DNA from: JBBSGC01 sp038254525
GTDB lineage: Bacteria > Actinomycetota > Actinomycetes > Propionibacteriales > Nocardioidaceae
Reading direction: 5' to 3'
DNA length: 7,041 nt
Assembly (NCBI GenBank): GCA_038254525.1
Contig: JBBSGC010000102.1
Coordinates: 1 to 7,041, forward strand
Of the stretch, positions 1 to 5,289 are shown in pieces; the stretch's first letter is position 1; every line of letters begins with the position of its first letter. The translations under genes and the position numbers were made by a program. The notes below the pieces were generated by a model that saw nothing but the letters and a program-made list of their open reading frames with translations, made no database searches and was not told where the DNA came from.

Positions 1-296
1 GGATGCTCGCGCAGGGCGCGGTGCCGGGCAACGTGGCCGAGCCTCTCGTCTACTATCGGGTCGGCGCCGGTGCCTACGCCCGCCGCGGCGGTCTGGAGCT
101 GCTGCGCAGCGAGCTGGCCTTGCAGCGCCGCTTCCACGAGCTCGGCATCACCACCCGGACCCAGTACGCGCGCAACGTCGTGCTGCGCGGCGGCTACCGG
201 CTGGTTCCCGAGGCGGTGCGCCGCCTCGCGTACCGCCGGCTGATCGCCCGGCGCGGCATCGCTGACGCCCCGCGCGCGCCGGAGCCACTCGACTGA
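1..296 (+). CDS. Family 2 glycosyltransferase, C-terminal fragment (5' end outside window)
   Basis: Only the last 97 or so residues are present; the reading frame is open to the left edge and ends at TGA 294-296. The visible part has the tail typical of actinobacterial GT2 (GT-A fold) transferases that add sugars to cell-surface glycans: an 'EPLVYYRVG' strand, then 'YARRGG', then a basic helical stretch with conserved 'LQRRF', 'RN' and 'YRLVPEAVRR' elements. The DXD and catalytic motifs would lie upstream and cannot be seen. The ATG at 3-5 is probably an internal methionine, since the fragment begins in the middle of the fold. It is followed after 58 bp by glf on the same strand, so it probably belongs to the same envelope-polysaccharide cluster. 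The acceptor and donor sugar cannot be told from this fragment. The family call is fairly secure and the specificity is unknown. Confidence 0.78.
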   Translation, partial: MLAQGAVPGNVAEPLVYYRVGAGAYARRGGLELLRSELALQRRFHELGITTRTQYARNVVLRGGYRLVPEAVRRLAYRRLIARRGIADAPRAPEPLD

Positions 297-335
297 CGGC
301 TTCGTTACACTCGACAGGCCCGACCCGCGACCTCC

Positions 336-349
336 GAAGGCCTGTGATC
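336..349 (+). promoter_or_regulatory. Unusual split ribosome binding site of glf
   Basis: GAAGG at 336-340 lies 14 nt before the GTG start at 355, which is long for a standard Shine-Dalgarno site. The following GTGATC at 344-349 is complementary to the GAUCAC just inside the 3' end of 16S rRNA, and ends 5 nt before the start. Together they could act as an extended, bulged anti-Shine-Dalgarno match. The pairing is seen in the sequence; its use is inference. No other in-frame start codon exists between the previous stop and 355. Confidence 0.4.
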
Positions 350-354
350 GACCT

Positions 355-1530
355 GTGAACGCTGACCTCGTCGTCGTCGGCTCCGGCCTGTTCGGGCTCA
401 CCATCGCCGAGCGGGCCGCCGGGGACCTGGGGCTGCGGGTCCTCGTGGTCGAGCGGCGCCCACACGTCGGAGGCAACGCCTACAGCGCTCCTGACCCGGA
501 GACTGGGATCGAGGTGCACCAGTACGGCGCGCACCTGTTCCACACCTCGAACACCCGCGTCTGGGAATACGTCAACCGGTTCACGTCGTTCACCGGGTAC
601 GCCCACCGGGTCTTCACGAACTTCCGGGGCCGCATCTATCCGATGCCGATCAACCTGGCGACGATCTGCGAGTACTTCGGCCGCGCGTACTCCCCTGGTG
701 CGGCCCGGGCGCTGGTCGCCGAGCAGGCCGCCGAGATCGTCGGCGACCAGGCCAGGAACCTCGAGGAGAAGGCGATCTCGTTGGTCGGCCGGCCGCTCTA
801 CGAGGCGTTCATCCGGGGCTACACCGCAAAGCAGTGGCAGACCGACCCGACCGAGCTGCCGGCTGAGATCATCACCCGGCTCCCGGTCCGCTACACCTTC
901 GACAACCGCTACTTCAACGACACCCACGAGGGGCTGCCGACCAACGGGTACACCAGGTGGCTGGAGACCATGGCAGACAACGACCGCATCGAGATCCGGC
1001 TCGACACCGATTTCGCCGATCTGCGCGCCGACATTGTCGGCAACGTGCCCGTCGTCTACACCGGGCCGGTCGACGCGTACTTCGACTCCGAGCTCGGCTC
1101 GCTGTCCTGGCGTACGATCGACCTCGAGACGTCGGTGGAGCCGGTCGGGGACTTCCAGGGGACGTCGGTGATGAACTACGCCGACGAGGACGTGCCGTTC
1201 ACACGGATCATCGAGCCGAGGCACTTCCACCCCGAGCGCGACTACTACCCGAGCGACAAGACCGTTATCCAGCGCGAGTACTCGCGCTTCGCCACGGCCG
1301 ACGACGAGCCCTACTACCCGATCAACACCCCGGAGGACCGGGCCCGCCTGCTGCAGTACCGCGAGCTGGCCCGCTCGGAGAAGCAGGTGCTGTTCGGCGG
1401 CCGGCTCGGCACCTACAAGTACCTCGACATGCACATGGCGATCGGCGCGGCACTGTCGATGTATGACAACAAGATCCGACCGCACTTCGCCGAGGGTGCC
1501 CAGCTGGAGAGTGGGGGAGTCGACGCATGA
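355..1530 (+). CDS. glf: UDP-galactopyranose mutase
   Basis: This 391-residue flavoenzyme interconverts UDP-galactopyranose and UDP-galactofuranose in the cytoplasm and supplies the galactofuranose donor for cell-wall galactan. The N-terminus carries the FAD dinucleotide-binding motif GSGLFG (residues 9-14), followed by ERRPHVGGNAY (33-43) and the mutase signature YGAHLFHT (57-64). YTAKQWQTDP and PVRYTFDNRYF follow; Arg179 and Arg284 sit where the two arginines that bind substrate phosphates are found in bacterial mutases (Arg174 and Arg280 in Klebsiella). GRLGTYKYLDMHMA near the C-terminus is the second FAD-contact block. It aligns without large gaps with M. tuberculosis Glf (399 residues). 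The start is GTG 355, because no alternative in-frame start lies between it and the preceding gene and the FAD motif begins at the expected distance. Its stop overlaps the next start by ATGA, indicating translational coupling with the galactofuranosyltransferase. Function is secure. Confidence 0.97.
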   Translation: MNADLVVVGSGLFGLTIAERAAGDLGLRVLVVERRPHVGGNAYSAPDPETGIEVHQYGAHLFHTSNTRVWEYVNRFTSFTGYAHRVFTNFRGRIYPMPINLATICEYFGRAYSPGAARALVAEQAAEIVGDQARNLEEKAISLVGRPLYEAFIRGYTAKQWQTDPTELPAEIITRLPVRYTFDNRYFNDTHEGLPTNGYTRWLETMADNDRIEIRLDTDFADLRADIVGNVPVVYTGPVDAYFDSELGSLSWRTIDLETSVEPVGDFQGTSVMNYADEDVPFTRIIEPRHFHPERDYYPSDKTVIQREYSRFATADDEPYYPINTPEDRARLLQYRELARSEKQVLFGGRLGTYKYLDMHMAIGAALSMYDNKIRPHFAEGAQLESGGVDA

Positions 1531-3560
1531 GCGTGCAGACACCGGATTCCGCAGTGGCCGACCCGGCGGCCCGGGACTTCGACCAAAGTGACGCCTCCGC
1601 CGGGGCCGCGACCGTGCGGCGGGTGCTGCAGCGCGTGGTGCTGCCGGCCGACCGCGACCTCGACGTGCTTCCGCTCTACGTCGACTATGCAGGTGCAGCC
1701 GGGCCCGACGACGCGGCGGTCGACGTGCTCTCGGCCGCGCGACACCCCGAGAACATCCTCAGCCGCTACCGGCTGCGGGTGCGCGCCGACGCCCGGGTGT
1801 CGTTCGGCACGTACTTCAACGGGTTCGCGGCCAGCTACTGGCGGATGTGGTCGATCGTCGAGGCGGTTGTCCTCCGGGTCCGGGTGAGTGGCTCAGCGAC
1901 CGTGATCGTCTACCGCTCCACCGCCGACGGCCGCTCCCAGCGGGTCGACTCCGCCTCCACCCAGACCGACCCCGGGGGCGACTTCGAGTTCGAGCTGCCG
2001 CTCAAGCCGTTCGGCGACGGCGGGTGGTACTGGTTCGACGTCTTCGCCGGGCGCACCGACGCGATCCTGGAGGGGGCCACCTGGTGTGCCGACGTCCCCG
2101 CCGACCGGGCCGAGTCGGGGACCGCCACCGTCGGCATCACGACGATCCGGCCGGACTCGTGCGTCCCCCTGCTGGCGCAGCTGAGCGACGACGAGGGCAA
2201 GGTGCTCGACGTCCTCGACTCGGTGATCGTGGTCGACCAAGGCGCCGACAAGATCCGGGACGAGCCCGGGTTCGCGAACGTCGAGGCCGCCATGGGCGGA
2301 CGGCTACGCGTCATCGACCAGGGCAACATCGGTGGTTCCGGCGGCTTCGCCCGGGCGCAGTACGAGACGTCGAAGGCCGCCCAGAGTACCTACGTGCTGC
2401 TGCTCGACGATGACATAGTCGCCGAGCCGGAGAGCATCATGCGGGCGATCACCTTCGGTGACCTGGCCCGGCGGCCCACGCTGGTCGGGGGCCACATGTT
2501 CAGCCTCTACTCACGCTCCGCGCTGCACAGCTACGGAGAGACGGTCAACCGTTGGCGCTTCTGGTGGGGACCGGCGCCGATGGTGTACCCCGAGCACGAC
2601 CTGGCCACCCACAACCTGCGCAACACCCGCTGGCTGCACCGCCGGGTCGACGTCGACTTCAACGGCTGGTGGATGTGCCTCATCCCGCGGGTCGTCATCG
2701 ACGAGATCGGCCTCGGTCTGCCCTTGTTCATCAAGTGGGACGACGCGGAGTACGGCATCCGCGCCGCCGCCGCAGGGTTTCCGACGGTGTCGATGCCCGG
2801 CGTCGCGGTCTGGCACGTCCCGTGGACGGACAAGAACGACGCACTGGACTGGCAGGCCTACTTCCACCAGCGCAACCGCACGGTGGCGGCGCTGCTGCAC
2901 TCGCCTTACCGGTTCGGTGGCCGGGTCGTCCAGGAGAGCTTCAACCACCAGGTCAAGCACCTGCTGGCCATGCAGTACTCGACGGCGCAGCTGCGACTGC
3001 AGGCACTCGAGGACATCCTGGCCGGCCCCGACCACCTGCACCCGAGCATCCTGAGCCGACTGCCGGAGGTGCGCAAGATCCGCAGCGGCTACCCGGACGC
3101 GCAGAACCAGAAGCACTCCGACAGCTTCCCGCGGGTCAAGATCGCCAAGCCGCCCAAACGGGGCAGGACCGGAGGAGACCCGAGGGGGGTCGTCGGGCAG
3201 CTCAAGGCCGCGGCGGCCGGCGGAGCGCACCAGCTGTTCCCGGTGCGCGACCTGGCCATGAAGCACCCGGAGGCGCAGCTCGCCGCGCAGGACGCGCAGT
3301 GGTGGCGGCTGGCGTCGCTGGACTCGGCTGTGGTGTCCACGACCGACGGGTCCTCGGTGTCGTGGTACCGCCGGGATCCCGGCGAGTTCCAGCGGCTCCT
3401 CATGCGCAGCGTGGCCGTTCACCAGCAGTTCGCCCGTGAGTGGCCACGGCTTGCCAAGCAGTACCGTGCGGCGCTGCCCGAGGTGACGTCCGCCTCGGCG
3501 TGGGAGGCGACGTTCTTCGCCGCCGCCCCCGAACCGATCCCGCAGGAACCGCCACAATGA
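1527..3560 (+). CDS. glfT2: Polymerising galactofuranosyltransferase, GlfT2-like
   Basis: This 677-residue enzyme should transfer galactofuranose from UDP-Galf to a growing lipid-linked galactan at the inner face of the membrane. Domain order matches M. tuberculosis GlfT2 (637 residues): an N-terminal beta-sandwich with FGTYFNGFAASYWRMW (93-108), a GT-A domain, and a helical C-terminal domain (about 450-665). The metal-binding triad is Asp294-Asp295-Asp296, the proposed catalytic base is in WDDAEY (404-409, Asp406), and the third metal ligand is in WH (His430); these correspond to Asp256/Asp258, Asp372 and His396 of the M. tuberculosis enzyme. GNIGGSGGF and FNGWWMCLIPR are also conserved. The protein has about 35 extra N-terminal residues and a basic Pro/Lys/Gly-rich linker near 525-560. 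The nucleotide-binding loop reads GITTIRP, one residue shorter than GIPTFNRP. The start ATG 1527 overlaps the glf stop and has GGGGGAG at 1513-1519. Linkage pattern ((1-5)/(1-6) alternation in mycobacteria) is not provable here. Confidence 0.93.
   Translation: MSVQTPDSAVADPAARDFDQSDASAGAATVRRVLQRVVLPADRDLDVLPLYVDYAGAAGPDDAAVDVLSAARHPENILSRYRLRVRADARVSFGTYFNGFAASYWRMWSIVEAVVLRVRVSGSATVIVYRSTADGRSQRVDSASTQTDPGGDFEFELPLKPFGDGGWYWFDVFAGRTDAILEGATWCADVPADRAESGTATVGITTIRPDSCVPLLAQLSDDEGKVLDVLDSVIVVDQGADKIRDEPGFANVEAAMGGRLRVIDQGNIGGSGGFARAQYETSKAAQSTYVLLLDDDIVAEPESIMRAITFGDLARRPTLVGGHMFSLYSRSALHSYGETVNRWRFWWGPAPMVYPEHDLATHNLRNTRWLHRRVDVDFNGWWMCLIPRVVIDEIGLGLPLFIKWDDAEYGIRAAAAGFPTVSMPGVAVWHVPWTDKNDALDWQAYFHQRNRTVAALLHSPYRFGGRVVQESFNHQVKHLLAMQYSTAQLRLQALEDILAGPDHLHPSILSRLPEVRKIRSGYPDAQNQKHSDSFPRVKIAKPPKRGRTGGDPRGVVGQLKAAAAGGAHQLFPVRDLAMKHPEAQLAAQDAQWWRLASLDSAVVSTTDGSSVSWYRRDPGEFQRLLMRSVAVHQQFAREWPRLAKQYRAALPEVTSASAWEATFFAAAPEPIPQEPPQ
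3544..3548 (+). promoter_or_regulatory. Ribosome binding site fixing the wzm start
   Basis: AGGAA at 3544-3548 lies 8 nt before ATG 3557, which itself overlaps the TGA of the preceding gene (ATGA 3557-3560). The reading frame stays open further upstream to an ATG at 3440, but that would put 39 extra codons inside the glfT2-like gene and lacks family support. The site therefore decides for the 301-residue protein. Confidence 0.75.
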
Positions 3561-4462
3561 CCTCGACCCTTCCGCACTCCGCCGGGGTCTCCGCCGACGT
3601 CCGGCTCGGTCCGCTGCGGCCACCCGGCGACACCACGGGCCTGTTCGGCGTGTTCCAGCGTCGCTACCTGCTTAAGCTGCTGGTCCGCAAGGAGCTGCGG
3701 GTCCGCTACCAGGGATCGTTGCTCGGCGTCGCGTGGTCCTACGTCAAGCCGTTGATCCGCTTCCTGACCTACGTGCTGGTGATCGGCTACGTGATCGGGC
3801 TGCACAAGCTGCCCGGTTATCCGCTGCACGTCTTCTCCGCGATGATCGTGGTGACGTTCTTCACCGAGACGCTGGGCGCCGGAACCAAGTCGGTGGTCAA
3901 GAACAAGTCGCTGGTACGCAAGATGAACGTGCCGCGGGAGATGTTCCCCGTCGCCTCGTTGCTGGTGACCATCTACCACGCGTTGCCTCAGTACCTGATC
4001 TTGTTCATCGGCTGCCTGATCGCCGACTGGCGTTTCTCGGCCACCGCCATCGCGGCAGGCCTGCTGAGCTTCGCGATCCTGGTCACGTTCTCGCTGGCGG
4101 TCTCGCTTGCGTTCAGCGCCCTCAATGTCTGGTTCAGGGACTTCCAGAACTTCGTCGAGACCATCACGCACCTGGTGATGTGGTCGGTCCCGATGATCTA
4201 CACCTTCCAGATGATCGCCAGCCGCACGCACGGCAACTGGATCGAGCAGGCCTACCTCGCGAACCCGATCGTCGAGGCAGTCGTGCTCGCGCAACGCTGC
4301 TTCTGGGTGCCGACGCTTCCGCCGGACACCCCCGAGGCCCTGCTGCCTGCCCATCTGTTCGAGCGCGGCCTGATCACGCTGGCAGTCTCGATCGCGCTGA
4401 TCGCCGTCGCGCAGCGGCTGTTCACCCGACTGGAAGTGAAGTTCGCGGAGCACCTGCTGTGA
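3557..4462 (+). CDS. wzm: ABC-2 type polysaccharide export permease (Wzm)
   Basis: This 301-residue membrane protein is the transmembrane half of an ABC exporter that moves lipid-linked polysaccharide out of the cytoplasm; the next gene supplies its ATPase. After a soluble N-terminus of about 30 residues comes the amphipathic family signature LLVRKELRVRYQGSLLGVAW (41-60), then hydrophobic segments at roughly 63-82, 90-106, 131-156, 160-187, 203-222 and 271-288, giving the six helices usual for this family. The NVWFRDF element (190-196) before helix five is the conserved ABC-2 polysaccharide-exporter motif. Length is close to the M. tuberculosis galactan-exporter permease Rv3783. Its position directly after the galactofuranosyltransferase, with a 4-bp ATGA overlap, points to galactan as cargo; this is inference from context, because the permease sequence does not itself reveal the sugar. 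Confidence 0.93.
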   Translation: MTSTLPHSAGVSADVRLGPLRPPGDTTGLFGVFQRRYLLKLLVRKELRVRYQGSLLGVAWSYVKPLIRFLTYVLVIGYVIGLHKLPGYPLHVFSAMIVVTFFTETLGAGTKSVVKNKSLVRKMNVPREMFPVASLLVTIYHALPQYLILFIGCLIADWRFSATAIAAGLLSFAILVTFSLAVSLAFSALNVWFRDFQNFVETITHLVMWSVPMIYTFQMIASRTHGNWIEQAYLANPIVEAVVLAQRCFWVPTLPPDTPEALLPAHLFERGLITLAVSIALIAVAQRLFTRLEVKFAEHLL

Positions 4463-4509
4463 CCGCGGCACCCCAGGCCTGCGGCGCCTCCGGGGCCTGT
4501 CATGGTTGA
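4459..4509 (+). other. Possible 16-codon minicistron bridging wzm and wzt
   Basis: A GTG at 4459 overlaps the wzm stop as GTGA, the same arrangement as the ATGA overlaps at the two upstream junctions. It opens a 16-codon frame that ends at TGA 4507-4509, five bases past the wzt ATG. It could couple wzt translation to wzm, or be chance in GC-rich sequence. It is not in frame with wzt; removal of one base in 4462-4501 would make it the wzt N-terminus. The peptide resembles nothing I recognise, so I do not propose a functional product. Confidence 0.2.
4471..4495 (+). promoter_or_regulatory. Hairpin covering the weak wzt ribosome binding site
   Basis: CCCC (4471-4474) and AGGC (4475-4478) can pair with GCCT (4486-4489) and GGGG (4492-4495), leaving a 7-nt loop and a CC bulge. 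The GGGG arm is the only Shine-Dalgarno-like stretch at a usable distance, 6 nt, from ATG 4502. If it forms, the structure would hide the wzt ribosome binding site until ribosomes finishing wzm open it. No T-run follows, so a terminator is unlikely. The pairing is seen; the role is inferred. Confidence 0.35.
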
Positions 4510-5263
4510 CACCGTCGTCCTCGACCATGCCACCAAGGCCTTCGCGCTCCGGGAGACCCACACGCTCAAGCGCCGCATGGTCGCGATGGCCCGCGGCCAG
4601 CAGGTGACGCGGCGGTTCCTCGCCGTCAACGACGTGTCGTTCTCGATCGAGGAGGGCGACGCGGTAGCGCTGATGGGGCTGAACGGCTCGGGCAAGTCCA
4701 CGCTGCTCAAGCTGATCTCCGGCGTGCTGCGCCCTGACGGCGGCTCGGTGCTGACCCGCGGCCGCATCGCCGGCCTGATTGAGGTCACGGCCGGCTTCCA
4801 CACCCAGCTCACCGGCCGGGAGAACATCTACCTCAACGCGGCGATCCTCGGGATGAGCGAGCCGGAGATCAACCGCAAGTTCGACTCGCTCGTCGACTTC
4901 TCCGGCATCGAGGAGTTCCTCGACCAGCCGGTCGGCAACTACTCCTCGGGCATGTTCGCCCGGCTGGGCTTCGCGATCGCGGTGACCGCGGACTCAGACG
5001 TGTTCATCATCGACGAGGTGCTCGCCGTCGGCGACCCGCCGTTCAAGAAGAAGTGCATGAAACGGATCCGAGAGATCCGGGACGAGGGGCGCACCATAGT
5101 CTTCGTCAGCCACAACACCACGCAGGTCAAGCGGATCTGCACCCGGGCGGTCGTGCTTGAGAAGGGCTGTCTGACCTACCACGGTGACGTGGACGGCGCG
5201 ATCAAGCACCTCGAGTACGACCAGAACGACGACGACGCGGACGGCGAGGGCGGCGAGCTCTGA
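4502..5263 (+). CDS. wzt: ABC transporter ATPase for polysaccharide export (Wzt)
   Basis: This 253-residue ATPase powers export of lipid-linked polysaccharide through the Wzm permease encoded just upstream. Visible motifs in order are Walker A GLNGSGKS (59-66), the Q-loop region around Glu94, the family-type signature YSSGM (147-151) in place of LSGGQ, Walker B ending in Asp171-Glu172, the D-loop VLAVGD (173-178) and the switch histidine His204. YSSGM and the VLAVGD loop are characteristic of Wzt/TagH-type polysaccharide exporters. It ends soon after the nucleotide-binding domain, so it lacks the C-terminal glycan-binding domain of E. coli O8/O9a Wzt and resembles the short M. tuberculosis Rv3781. 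The last 13 residues form an acidic tail rich in Asp, Glu and Gly. ATG 4502 is chosen because the usual N-terminal strand follows directly, but its ribosome binding site is weak, so an upstream start created by a sequencing error cannot be excluded. Confidence 0.94.
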   Translation: MVDTVVLDHATKAFALRETHTLKRRMVAMARGQQVTRRFLAVNDVSFSIEEGDAVALMGLNGSGKSTLLKLISGVLRPDGGSVLTRGRIAGLIEVTAGFHTQLTGRENIYLNAAILGMSEPEINRKFDSLVDFSGIEEFLDQPVGNYSSGMFARLGFAIAVTADSDVFIIDEVLAVGDPPFKKKCMKRIREIRDEGRTIVFVSHNTTQVKRICTRAVVLEKGCLTYHGDVDGAIKHLEYDQNDDDADGEGGEL

Positions 5264-5289
5264 GGCCGCGCGCTCAGCGCGCCCAGGCC
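5264..5289. terminator. Candidate bidirectional hairpin between convergent wzt and galE
   Basis: GCGCGC at 5268-5273 and at 5277-5282 pair perfectly around the 3-nt loop TCA, and an outer GGCC (5264-5267) can pair with GGCC (5286-5289) across a 3-nt bulge. It sits exactly where the two convergent genes end, and its loop is the galE stop codon. There is no T-run on either strand, so intrinsic termination of the classic type is not shown; U-less hairpins are proposed as terminators in GC-rich actinomycetes. Confidence 0.4.

Noticed and set aside
301..311. TACACT (306-311) as a -10 promoter element before glf
   Set aside because: No acceptable -35 element lies 16-18 bp upstream, and the 58-bp gap fits read-through from the preceding gene; a single hexamer match is too weak.
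148..1542. Long minus-strand open frame (464 codons) opposite glf
   Set aside because: It is Arg/Val/Asp/Gly-rich sequence with no recognisable motif, lies opposite a certain gene, and is expected from high-GC codon bias.
3440..3556. Upstream extension of wzm to ATG 3440
   Set aside because: It would overlap glfT2 by about 120 bp, whereas ATG 3557 has an AGGAA site and an ATGA overlap and gives the family's normal length.
2511..3623. Minus-strand open frame (370 codons) opposite the glfT2-like gene
   Set aside because: The plus-strand frame has conserved catalytic motifs; this frame is compositional shadow without family features.
4474..4481. Palindrome CAGGCCTG as an operator site
   Set aside because: An 8-bp GC-rich palindrome is expected by chance, and it is inside an operon gap where the larger hairpin explains the symmetry better.
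3419..4801. Minus-strand open frame (460 codons) opposite wzm and wzt
   Set aside because: It spans two secure plus-strand genes and has a low-complexity Arg/Asp/Gln/His composition typical of antisense GC-rich frames.
5227..5258. GAC/GGCGAG-rich stretch as a tandem repeat or slippage tract
   Set aside because: The repeats are imperfect and short, and are explained by the acidic codons of the Wzt tail.
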